Shown here one piece after another: positions 16,563-24,521 of a DNA stretch of 43,248 nucleotides (position 1 is the first letter of the stretch; each line of letters starts with the position of its first letter). The notes below the pieces were generated by a model. That model was not told the origin of the DNA. It saw only the letters and a program-made list of their open reading frames with translations, and did no database searches. Source of the stretch: Gammaproteobacteria bacterium (GTDB taxonomy: Bacteria; Pseudomonadota; Gammaproteobacteria; Steroidobacterales; Woeseiaceae). The position numbers and the translations under genes are program-made. The stretch spans positions 1-43,248 of the forward strand of contig JAUIDP010000022.1 in NCBI GenBank assembly GCA_030429005.1. The letters run 5' to 3'.

Positions 16563-17780
16563 TTGAAACACTGTATAGAAGATTTGACTGTCAGGACTAT
16601 TCGCCGTTTCCTGGCGCTTCCTTTGCTGTTGGCGGTTGCCGGCTGCACCACGTTCAACGACTACTGGGCCAACGAGCACCGGACGCCTGAACCCGAGCCG
16701 GTGCCGGTCGCCGAGCGCCCGGTCGAAGAACCACTGCAGGCCAATCATTTTGAACTTGCGTCGCCCGAGCAGACAGTAGTCGGGGAGCCGCAGGTCGTAC
16801 TCGCACGCGAGGAAGACACGTTTTCCGACCTGGCCCGGGCCTACGGCCTTGGTTACGACGAGCTGGTGGCCGCCAATCCGGAGATCAATCCCTGGTTACC
16901 CGGCGCGGATACGCCGATCCTGCTGCCCACGCAGTTCGTGTTGCCACCGAACATCCGCGAAGGTGTTGTACTGAACATCGCGTCGAAGCGGTTGTTCTAT
17001 TTTCCCGAAACACCGGAAGGCCAGGCAGCGGTCGTCAAGACCTATCCGATTGGCATCGGCCGTGTCGGATGGGAGACACCGCTCGGCAAGACCACCGTCA
17101 TATCGAAAGCCGTGGACCCGGTCTGGTATGTGCCACAGTCAGTGCGCAAGGAGCACGCGGAGATGGGTGACCCGTTGCCGTCGGTGGTTCCCGCCGGCCC
17201 GGACAACCCGCTGGGGTCACGCGTGCTCAAGCTCGATATTCCCGGCTACCTTATTCATGGCACAAACCAGCCTTACGGTGTCGGCATGCGCGTCAGCCAC
17301 GGCTGCGTGCGGCTGTACCCGGAGAACATCGAGTACCTGTACGAGCTGGTCGATATCGGTGAAGAGGTACAGATCATCAACGAACCGTTCCTGCTCGGCG
17401 CAGTCGACGGTGAACTGATTTTCGAGGCGCACGCACCGCTCGAGGATGACCCGGTCGACCCGCAGGATCGACTGAACGCATTGTTTGTTGCTTTCGGCGA
17501 AACCGCAGGCAATGAACTGACCCTTGCAACCGAAAAAAACATCCGGGCCATCAGCGGGGTCGGCAACGGTGTGCCGGCGCGGGTGGCAAAAGGCGCACAG
17601 GACAACGCCATGCTGTATGCCCGCCGGGTGCAGAATATCGTCACCGATGACCCGGACGCACCGACGCTGACGGAAGTGCGGGAAATGATGGATGCGGCGC
17701 AGCAAGAAGCCGAGGAAGCGCTGGGAGAAAAACCGCCATCTGACGCAGTCGTCAGCGATACCGGCGGCGATCAGTCGTAG
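16563..17780 (+). CDS. L,D-transpeptidase lipoprotein with LysM-like domain
   Basis: An ErfK/YbiS-type L,D-transpeptidase, which makes meso-DAP cross-links or anchors lipoprotein to peptidoglycan. The start is uncertain: TTG at 16563 gives 405 residues, and another TTG lies at 16584. The lipobox VAGC follows a short hydrophobic stretch, so this copy is lipid-anchored. A LysM-like segment (residues about 80-125) precedes the YkuD domain with its signature LIHGTNQPYG and catalytic SHGCVRLYP (Cys near residue 248). A C-terminal extension of about 130 residues beyond the catalytic domain is acidic and helical. Its 3' end overlaps the next minus-strand gene by 10 bases. Confidence 0.9.
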   Translation: MKHCIEDLTVRTIRRFLALPLLLAVAGCTTFNDYWANEHRTPEPEPVPVAERPVEEPLQANHFELASPEQTVVGEPQVVLAREEDTFSDLARAYGLGYDELVAANPEINPWLPGADTPILLPTQFVLPPNIREGVVLNIASKRLFYFPETPEGQAAVVKTYPIGIGRVGWETPLGKTTVISKAVDPVWYVPQSVRKEHAEMGDPLPSVVPAGPDNPLGSRVLKLDIPGYLIHGTNQPYGVGMRVSHGCVRLYPENIEYLYELVDIGEEVQIINEPFLLGAVDGELIFEAHAPLEDDPVDPQDRLNALFVAFGETAGNELTLATEKNIRAISGVGNGVPARVAKGAQDNAMLYARRVQNIVTDDPDAPTLTEVREMMDAAQQEAEEALGEKPPSDAVVSDTGGDQS

Positions 17781-18829
17781 TAGCGCAGGAACTCTTCCGG
17801 CAAAGCCGAGATATCGGCAGGTCGAGCAGCGCTGACGGGCAAAACGCGCGAATTGTGCGTATTCCAGAACAGCGCGTCGCGGCTGGCCAGTGCGCCGGTC
17901 GAGAGATCGTGCAGCAGCGCCGCCATTGCCTTGCCTGAATAGGTCGTGTCGAGCGCCAGTCCTAGCTGCTCGCTTGCGTAGCGAATTGCGGCGTCCGTCT
18001 GTGGCGTCGCGCGGGCATAGCCTGCGCCGAAAAACTCATCACGGAAGCGGATCCTGCATTCGGCCGCGGCGGCGGCCGGAACACTGCTATCGAGACGATT
18101 CATCATTGTTGCCGTCTTGGCGATGAGTCGCCGCATCGACCCGGCATTGGCAATGTAGTCGTGTGTTACGCGCACGGCGTGCAGCTCGGTTGGCGTCCCG
18201 GACATCGCCAGGCCGAGTGCAAGACCCGCTACAGTGCCCATCGTGCCGTTCGCGACGTACAACCGGTCCGGCATCGCGAGGCCATTCGCTTGCACCTGCG
18301 CAACAAACTCCAGTGCCGCATTGACAAAGCCCATGACGCCGAGCCAGCAGGAGCCCCCCATCGGGATCACCCAGGTCCTGCGGTGTTGCAGCGATCTGCG
18401 CATCGTTGCGACGCGGCTCTGCCGGCTGCCGCCAAAGCGCACGATCTCTGTCGAATTGCGCAGGTGCATGTTCAGTGCCACCGGCGCTTTTGCCGTTCTT
18501 GACTGGTGCGACAGCAGGCAGGTGCAACCGAGACCAAGCGCGGTGGCGAACAGGGCGGTCGCCAGTGCGTGGTTGGATGCGACGGTGCCAAACGTTGCAA
18601 CGCGGCTGGCGCCCCGGTCTTTTGCGCGTTGCAACAGGTATTCCAGTTTGCGTACCTTGTTGCCGCCGTACAGTTTGTTGCTCAGGTCATCGCGCTTGAC
18701 CAGTATCGTCGGTTCTCCGGGCAGGTCCGGGCATCGTATTGACTCGAGCGGGGTCGGCAGGTCGGCAATCGAGCACTTCGGCAATTGTTCCGCGAGTCGT
18801 GGATAGCGTATGCCAAGCGAATCCGTCAT
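17771..18829 (-). CDS. PLP enzyme, D-cysteine desulfhydrase / ACC deaminase family
   Basis: A 352-residue fold-type II PLP enzyme. Lys58 in YGGNKVRKLEYL is the Schiff-base lysine; TFGTVASNHALATA and the glycine-rich VANGTMGTVAGLALG are the substrate and phosphate loops. The family includes D-cysteine desulfhydrase and 1-aminocyclopropane-1-carboxylate deaminase; the residues that separate these activities cannot be judged safely here. The start at 18829 is preferred over a GTG at 18871. The gene is single and divergent from the sheath gene. Confidence 0.83.
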   Translation of the reverse strand: MTDSLGIRYPRLAEQLPKCSIADLPTPLESIRCPDLPGEPTILVKRDDLSNKLYGGNKVRKLEYLLQRAKDRGASRVATFGTVASNHALATALFATALGLGCTCLLSHQSRTAKAPVALNMHLRNSTEIVRFGGSRQSRVATMRRSLQHRRTWVIPMGGSCWLGVMGFVNAALEFVAQVQANGLAMPDRLYVANGTMGTVAGLALGLAMSGTPTELHAVRVTHDYIANAGSMRRLIAKTATMMNRLDSSVPAAAAAECRIRFRDEFFGAGYARATPQTDAAIRYASEQLGLALDTTYSGKAMAALLHDLSTGALASRDALFWNTHNSRVLPVSAARPADISALPEEFLRYYD

Positions 18830-18917
18830 GCCGGGAATAGTAGCTAATCCAATAGCATAAGGCGCGGTCACTGATTAGAATGCCTGCCATGGATATCTGA
18901 CTGTTACGGAGAGAAAC

Positions 18918-20474
18918 TTGTCAGATGCATTTGACCAGGGCATCACGGTCACCGAAATGGCGGCGATGGACCAGCCGATCGACGTGTTGCGCGAGACTAC
19001 GGCGGCCTTCGTTGGTCGCGCGCTGCGCGGTCCCCTCAACGAACCGGTACTACTGACAGGCTTCGGCGAGTTCCGACGCCGTTTTGGCGATGTATGGTCG
19101 CGCTCCAGCCTCGGTCCGGCCGTGCAGCAGTATTTCGCACACGGCGGCAGGCGACTGTATGTCGTACGGGTCGCAAACAATGCGCGCGGCGCACTGATCT
19201 GCCTGCCAGCCGAGGGGTCCGCGCTGGTCCTGCGGGCACTCGAGCCGGGTTCGACAGAACGCATTCGGGCAGCGGTCGACTACGACGGCATCGAAGATGA
19301 AAACGATGTGCTGTTCAACCTGACGTTGCAGCGCATCAACCCGCTGACCGGCCTGGTACTCGACCAGGAGTTTTTTCGCCGGGTCAGCTACCGCGAAGGC
19401 GACAGGCAGTTCGTCGCCGACGTACTGACCAACTCGGCGATGGTGCGTGTAGCCCGGCCGCTGCCGACGCACCGGCCGGAGCGGTCGTCCGGCCCGAACC
19501 TGCCGTTTGACAATCATTACGTCGAGCAGTCGCAGGAAGGCGCTGACGGCCACGAATTGTCCGACTACGACCTGGTGGGTTCGATGTTGCACCAGCAAGG
19601 CCTGTTTGCACTGGACAAGATCGATCGTTTCGACATCCTCTACATGCCGCCGCCCGGAAAACACCGTGACCTTGGCCCGACAGCGATTCTCGCGGCAGAA
19701 CGCTACTGCCGGCGCCGCGGCGCGATGCTGGTTGTCGACCCACCTGCGCGCTGGCAGACGGTGGACGAGGCGATCCACGGCGTTCGCGATGCAGGGCTGG
19801 CCAGCCCGAATATCATCAGCTATTTTCCGCGCACACGGCAACGCAATGTTGCGGATGCACCAGCGCGCGCAACGGGTGCGGCACTTGCAGGCCTTCTCTG
19901 CAAGCTCGACCGGCGGCACGGCGCGTGGCGACGCATGGAACGACAGGGTATCGGATTCAGCCGCGAGCTGGTGCCGGATCTCGCGTTGGAGGCGGAGCAG
20001 GTTGCCAGCCTGCAGCGCGAAGGCCTCAACGTCATCGCGCCCGGGCCGGCCGGTACGGCGCAACTGGTCGGCTCGGTCACGTTGAGCCGGGGCAGCGACA
20101 CGCATCGCCGCTTTTCGAGCCTGCCGGTTCGGCGCGTGTGCCTGCAGATTCTGAAGACGATCGAAGAAGCAACCCGCTGGGCGGTTTTTGAACCGGGCAA
20201 CGCCCGGCTCGCAACCCGCATCCGTACCCAGGTTGCCGCATACCTGGCCTGCCTGGCAGACCTCGGTGCGTTCGAAGAAGAGCAATTCATCGTCGAATGC
20301 GATGCCGGCCTGCGCAAGTCTGCCGAGCAGGGCTTCGCCATTTTCGTCGCATTTCATCCGCGGGGCTGCCCGGAGCCAGTCTCGTTTACCTTGCACCAGT
20401 CCGTCACCGGCTGTCGCGTCGCGAGTACTGCGTTCGCACCGGCCGGCCAGCGGCAGCCGGGCAACGCGATCTGA
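18918..20474 (+). CDS. Contractile-tail sheath protein, orphan
   Basis: A 518-residue member of the phage/contractile-injection tail sheath family. The N-terminus has the typical TAAFVGRALRGPLNEPVLL followed by FRRRFG and YFAHGGRRLYVVRV. The C-terminal domain has LNVIAPGPAGTAQLVGSV, LPVRRVCLQILKTIEEATRW and AVFEPGN, the conserved core that joins sheath subunits. The start is TTG, supported by GGAG at a spacing of 6; no in-frame ATG is near. A TAGAAT -10-like hexamer lies at 18876-18881. No tube, baseplate, spike, tape-measure or ATPase gene lies in the window. The codon and base use looks like its neighbours, so recent phage insertion is unlikely. Confidence 0.88.
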   Translation: MSDAFDQGITVTEMAAMDQPIDVLRETTAAFVGRALRGPLNEPVLLTGFGEFRRRFGDVWSRSSLGPAVQQYFAHGGRRLYVVRVANNARGALICLPAEGSALVLRALEPGSTERIRAAVDYDGIEDENDVLFNLTLQRINPLTGLVLDQEFFRRVSYREGDRQFVADVLTNSAMVRVARPLPTHRPERSSGPNLPFDNHYVEQSQEGADGHELSDYDLVGSMLHQQGLFALDKIDRFDILYMPPPGKHRDLGPTAILAAERYCRRRGAMLVVDPPARWQTVDEAIHGVRDAGLASPNIISYFPRTRQRNVADAPARATGAALAGLLCKLDRRHGAWRRMERQGIGFSRELVPDLALEAEQVASLQREGLNVIAPGPAGTAQLVGSVTLSRGSDTHRRFSSLPVRRVCLQILKTIEEATRWAVFEPGNARLATRIRTQVAAYLACLADLGAFEEEQFIVECDAGLRKSAEQGFAIFVAFHPRGCPEPVSFTLHQSVTGCRVASTAFAPAGQRQPGNAI

Positions 20475-20509
20475 TATCCTTCTGCGATTGCTTTGACCGG
20501 AACCTGATC

Positions 20510-22306
20510 ATGAAAAAAATCCTGTCCGTAGGGGCGCTGCTCATACTCGCCGCGTGTGATTCGTCGTCACCCGGTGATGATCCGGCCGGCACGGCTGACC
20601 CAACCCCCGGTGCATCGCAGCAACTGGCCGCATTGCTCGATGAGCATTTCACTCGCAACCTCGCGTTCAACCCGGTTACGGCAACCAGCATTGGCGAGCC
20701 GGGATACGATGACCAGTTTGCAAATTCGATCGGCCCTGCGCATCGGGCCGCCGTGCATGAGCTGAATGTCGAATTTCTCGAGCGTCTGCAGCAGATCGAT
20801 CGCAGTGCATTGAGCCAGCAGGAGCAATACAGCTATGACATGTTCGAGTTGCAGCGCGAGATGGCACTGGCCGGGGAGCAGTTTCCGACCTACCTTGCGC
20901 CGCTGAACCAGTTCTATTCGGCCACCAGTTCTTTCGTAACGCTCGGCAGCGGCAGTGGCCTGCATCCGTTCGATACCGTGCAGAACTATGACGATTTCCT
21001 CGGCCGCATTGACGGCTTCGTCGTCTATGTCGACCAGGCAATTGCCAACATGCAGGAAGGCATCGAACAGGGCATCACGCAACCGAAAGTGCTGATGAAG
21101 AAGTACCTGCCGCAGGTGGAATCGCAGGTCGTCGGGAGCGCCGAGGAGAGCGGCTTTTACACGCCTGTCCTGGCAATGCCGGACACCTTCAGCGCAGCGG
21201 ACCGGGAACGCCTGGAGGCTGCGTACAAAGAGGCTATCGAAAACCAGGTTATTCCGGCCTATGCCCGGATTGCCAACTACATGCGGGATGCATATATCGG
21301 TGCGGCACGCGAGTCCGTTGGACTGCTGGACCTGCCAAACGGTGCTGCCTGGTATGCACACAATGTCCGGAGTATCACGACGACCGACCTGACACCGGAC
21401 GAGATTCACCAGATCGGGCTCGACGAAGTTGCTCGTATTCACGGTGAAATGCGCGACGTCATGGAGGACGTGGGCTTCGACGGTACGCTGGAGGAGTTCT
21501 TCGAATTCGTCTACGACGATCCGCGATTTTTCTATTCGGAGCCGGAGCAGCTGATCGGCCGCTATCGCGAGATGTCGGCCGAGATCGACCGGCTCGCGCC
21601 GAAGCTGTTTGAACTCTTTCCAAAGACCCCCTTCGAAGTGCGGCGGGTCGAGCCGTTCCGGGAAGCCTCTGCCAGCAAGGGCTCCTACCAGTCCGGATCG
21701 CCGGACGGCTCCCGTCCCGGAATTTTCTACGCGAACGCCTACAACGTTGGCGTGCGGCCCAAGTGGGACATGCAATCGCTGTACCTGCATGAGGCCATTC
21801 CCGGGCATCACTACCAGATCTCGCTGCAGCGTGAGAACGAGGAGTTGCCGCGCTTCAGACGTTTCGATCACTTCACAGCCTATGTCGAGGGCTGGGGTCT
21901 TTATGCCGAGTCACTGGGCAAGGAACTGGGTGTGTACACGGATCCGATGGACTACTTCGGTTCGCTGAATGCGGAGCTGTGGCGCTCGATACGCCTCGTC
22001 GTGGATACCGGTATCCATGCCAAGGGCTGGACGAGGCAGGAAGTACTGGACTACATGTATGCGAACTCGGCTGTATCGGAAACACGAGCCGTATCGGAAG
22101 CCGAGCGGTTCATGGCGATCCCGGGGCAGGCGCTGGCGTACAAGGTCGGCATGCTGAAGATTCGTGAAATCCGGGCGGCAGCCGAAGCGGCCCTGGGTGA
22201 CAAATTCGACGTGCGTGCATTCCACACGCAGGTCCTGAAAGACGGCTCGATGCCGTTGTCGATGCTGGAAGCCAAGATAGAGCGGTGGGTCGACGCGCAA
22301 CTGTAG
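20510..22306 (+). CDS. DUF885 family lipoprotein, putative metallopeptidase
   Basis: A 598-residue DUF885 protein. The ATG at 20510 begins a signal peptide with lipobox LAAC (MKKILSVGALLILAACDSS), so it is a membrane-anchored lipoprotein; Asp follows the Cys, which may favour the inner membrane. The putative zinc site LHEAIPGHHYQ lies near residues 425-435, with YVEGWGLYAESLG downstream. Both are hallmarks of DUF885, which is thought to be a peptidase related to gluzincins; substrates are unknown. It starts 35 bases after the sheath gene and abuts the next gene with no gap. Confidence 0.9.
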   Translation: MKKILSVGALLILAACDSSSPGDDPAGTADPTPGASQQLAALLDEHFTRNLAFNPVTATSIGEPGYDDQFANSIGPAHRAAVHELNVEFLERLQQIDRSALSQQEQYSYDMFELQREMALAGEQFPTYLAPLNQFYSATSSFVTLGSGSGLHPFDTVQNYDDFLGRIDGFVVYVDQAIANMQEGIEQGITQPKVLMKKYLPQVESQVVGSAEESGFYTPVLAMPDTFSAADRERLEAAYKEAIENQVIPAYARIANYMRDAYIGAARESVGLLDLPNGAAWYAHNVRSITTTDLTPDEIHQIGLDEVARIHGEMRDVMEDVGFDGTLEEFFEFVYDDPRFFYSEPEQLIGRYREMSAEIDRLAPKLFELFPKTPFEVRRVEPFREASASKGSYQSGSPDGSRPGIFYANAYNVGVRPKWDMQSLYLHEAIPGHHYQISLQRENEELPRFRRFDHFTAYVEGWGLYAESLGKELGVYTDPMDYFGSLNAELWRSIRLVVDTGIHAKGWTRQEVLDYMYANSAVSETRAVSEAERFMAIPGQALAYKVGMLKIREIRAAAEAALGDKFDVRAFHTQVLKDGSMPLSMLEAKIERWVDAQL

Positions 22307-22666
22307 ATGGACAGGATTGCTCGCATGCAGCGCATCTGGGACACGATCAGTGATGTTCCCAGGGGCAAGGTTGCGAGCTACGGGCAAATCGCCGAGGTTG
22401 CTGGTATTCCGCGCGGCGCACGCCAGGTGGGTTACGCATTGCGGCAGCTGCCCAGGGGGTCGAAGGTACCCTGGCACCGCATCATCCAGGCGTCCGGCAG
22501 AATTGCGTTCGACAGCGATACGCCGCAGTTCAGGGAACAGAAAAAGCGCCTGCAACAGGAGGACGTGCCTGTCATCCGTGGCCGGATCGATCTGCAGCGG
22601 TATCGCTGGCAACCGGATCTCGATGAGTTGTTGTGGAAGCCGACGCTTGCCTGGGATGAAGAGTGA
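22307..22666 (+). CDS. Alkyltransferase-like protein (MGMT family without active Cys)
   Basis: A 119-residue member of the O6-alkylguanine-DNA alkyltransferase family. The region that would hold the acceptor cysteine (PCHR) reads PWHR (residues 55-58 in KVPWHRIIQ), so it is an ATL protein like E. coli YbaZ. Such proteins bind O6-alkylguanine and hand the lesion to nucleotide excision repair rather than repairing it. VPRGKVASYGQIAEVAG and the ARQVGYALR recognition helix are intact. The ATG at 22307 directly follows the previous stop; ATG at 22325 is possible. The stop overlaps the next gene as GTGA. Confidence 0.93.
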   Translation: MDRIARMQRIWDTISDVPRGKVASYGQIAEVAGIPRGARQVGYALRQLPRGSKVPWHRIIQASGRIAFDSDTPQFREQKKRLQQEDVPVIRGRIDLQRYRWQPDLDELLWKPTLAWDEE

Positions 22667-23994
22667 GCTTTTCGCAACAGGCAAGGTTCAGGCTGCTCGC
22701 GATGCTGCTCGGCGCACGTGCACAGGCGTTCCGGCGGTACTGGCAGGAACTGAAACGCCGGCTGACGGGGCGTCGCCATACGCTGCATGTGTTCCTGGAA
22801 CTCGATGACCCGTATTCCTACCTGCTGAGCCTGTATGTTCCCGACCTGGCACGGCGATACGACGTCGAGGTTTGCCTGCATCTTGCCAATGCGCTGCGCG
22901 AAGGTTTCCGCCCGCGCGCCGACCTGCTGGCCATCTACGCCGAGGCCGATTGCCGCCGCCTCGCTGCCGAGTTGAATGTTCCGTTCCTGGACAAGGGCGC
23001 AGCGCCGCCAGTCGAGCTTCGACGCACGCTGATCGACACGCTCGCCGCGGCCGGGGATGATCGCGACAAGAGCATCCTGGAAGCGCTCAGCCTGTACTGG
23101 CGCGGCGATGCTGCAAGTGTTGCCCGTCGTCTCGGCGATGACGCGACCGGCGCCGCCGGCGATGCAATGTTGCAGCATGGCCAGGACTTGCTGGTGCAGC
23201 TTGGCCACTACGACACGGCGACGATTTACTATGCGGGTGAATGGTATCGGGGTGTCGAACGCCTGCACTATTTGTGCGAGCGGCTCGACAGTCTGCAGCT
23301 ACGCACAGCCGACGCCGCGCCGACAACGGTGCCGGCAATGCGGCAACTCGAACAGGTCACGCTGCCAGTCTCGCCCCCTGGTAGCGCGGAAAAGTTGCCA
23401 CCGCTGGAGTTTTTCTTTTCCTTTCGCAGCCCGTATTCCTATTTTGCAATGCAGCGCGTGTTCGCTCTGGCCGACGCGTTCGGCCTGGACCTGCAGATCC
23501 GGCCGGTATTGCCGATGGTAATGCGGGGCATGCCGGTGCCAGCGGCAAAGCTGCGCTACATTGCCAGTGACGCGTTCCGCGAAGCCCGGCGTCTCGGTAT
23601 TGACTTCGGCAAGTTTGCCGATCCGGTGGGTAGCGGTGTGGAGCGTTGCATGGCTGTTTTCTTCTACGCACTGGGTGAGAAAAAAGCGCGCGACTTCATG
23701 CTGAATGCCGCAACCGCAATCTGGGCGGAAGGCGTGAATGTTGCGACCGACAAGGGCTTGCGTAAGATTACCGGTCGCACCGGCCTGTTCTGGCCCGATG
23801 TCAGGAATGCGGTGGCAAACGATGACTGGCGCGAGCTCGCGGATGAGAATCGTGCATCGTTGACCGCGTCGGGAAGTTGGGGCGTGCCGACATTGCGCAT
23901 GGGCGAGTTCACCGTCTGGGGACAGGACCGTATCTGGTTGCTGGTGCGCCATATAGAAGAACAATGCGATGCGGGTGAAGGAATCTTGATATGA
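22663..23994 (+). CDS. Tandem DsbA / 2-hydroxychromene-2-carboxylate isomerase-like protein
   Basis: A 443-residue protein made of two thioredoxin-fold DsbA-like halves. The first (about residues 35-210) starts with LELDDPYSYLLSLYVPDL and ends with ATIYYAGEWYRGVERL. The second (about 244-440) starts with FFFSFRSPYSYFAMQRVF and ends with GSWGVPTLRMGEFTVWGQDR. Each half carries the SPYSYL-type serine motif of HCCA isomerases and kappa-class GSTs; there is no CxxC, so it is not a disulfide oxidoreductase. The second half is closer to the family consensus than the first. It starts with GTG overlapping the ATL stop and overlaps the next gene as ATGA. Confidence 0.85.
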   Translation: MSFSQQARFRLLAMLLGARAQAFRRYWQELKRRLTGRRHTLHVFLELDDPYSYLLSLYVPDLARRYDVEVCLHLANALREGFRPRADLLAIYAEADCRRLAAELNVPFLDKGAAPPVELRRTLIDTLAAAGDDRDKSILEALSLYWRGDAASVARRLGDDATGAAGDAMLQHGQDLLVQLGHYDTATIYYAGEWYRGVERLHYLCERLDSLQLRTADAAPTTVPAMRQLEQVTLPVSPPGSAEKLPPLEFFFSFRSPYSYFAMQRVFALADAFGLDLQIRPVLPMVMRGMPVPAAKLRYIASDAFREARRLGIDFGKFADPVGSGVERCMAVFFYALGEKKARDFMLNAATAIWAEGVNVATDKGLRKITGRTGLFWPDVRNAVANDDWRELADENRASLTASGSWGVPTLRMGEFTVWGQDRIWLLVRHIEEQCDAGEGILI

Positions 23995-24494
23995 CAATGG
24001 TGGTTTTCTCGCACGGACAGGAGTCAGGCCCGTGGGGTACAAAAATTCGCGCAATGGCGGAGCTGGCCAGGGACAGCGGTTGCGAGGTCGAGAGCATCGA
24101 CTACCAGGGCATGGCCGATCCGGGCGAGCGCGTGGAAAAACTGATTGCTGAATGCGCGGGGATCGACGATGACCTGTTACTTGTGGGCTCCAGCATGGGC
24201 GGACATGTTGCGACAGCAGCGGCAACAAAGGTCAATGCGAAAGGCCTGTTCGTGCTGGCGCCTGCATTCTACATGCCAGGCTACGAGTCATTGACGCCGG
24301 CGCCACCGTCGATACCGATTTGCATCGTGCACGGCTGGAACGACGATATCGTGCCGGTGGAAAACAGCATACGCTATGCCGCCGACTGCAAGGCAACCCT
24401 GCACATCCTCGACAGCGGTCACCGGCTGACCGAAAAAATCGAGGAAATCAACTACTATCTGCAGAGATTTATTGAGACGCTCGCACAGAGCTAG
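23991..24494 (+). CDS. Small alpha/beta hydrolase
   Basis: A 167-residue alpha/beta hydrolase with the nucleophile elbow VGSSMGGHVA (about residues 63-72), a late Asp in VHGWNDDIVPV and a His in LDSGHRLTEK, giving a plausible Ser-Asp-His triad. This is similar in size to YcfP-like serine hydrolases. No signal peptide. It follows the DsbA-like gene with an ATGA overlap, in the run that leads to plsB. Substrate unknown. Confidence 0.82.
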   Translation: MTMVVFSHGQESGPWGTKIRAMAELARDSGCEVESIDYQGMADPGERVEKLIAECAGIDDDLLLVGSSMGGHVATAAATKVNAKGLFVLAPAFYMPGYESLTPAPPSIPICIVHGWNDDIVPVENSIRYAADCKATLHILDSGHRLTEKIEEINYYLQRFIETLAQS

Positions 24495-24521
24495 CGATTC
24501 ATTTCCAGGAGCTGCGGTAGC

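Noticed and set aside
19050..20396. Long minus-strand frame of 448 codons opposite the sheath gene
   Set aside because: It is a shadow of the GC-rich sheath gene with no recognisable motif; the plus-strand protein has strong family signatures.
20567..21871. Long minus-strand frame of 434 codons opposite DUF885
   Set aside because: Antisense of a conserved gene with a lipobox and a metal-site motif; composition is typical of a shadow frame.
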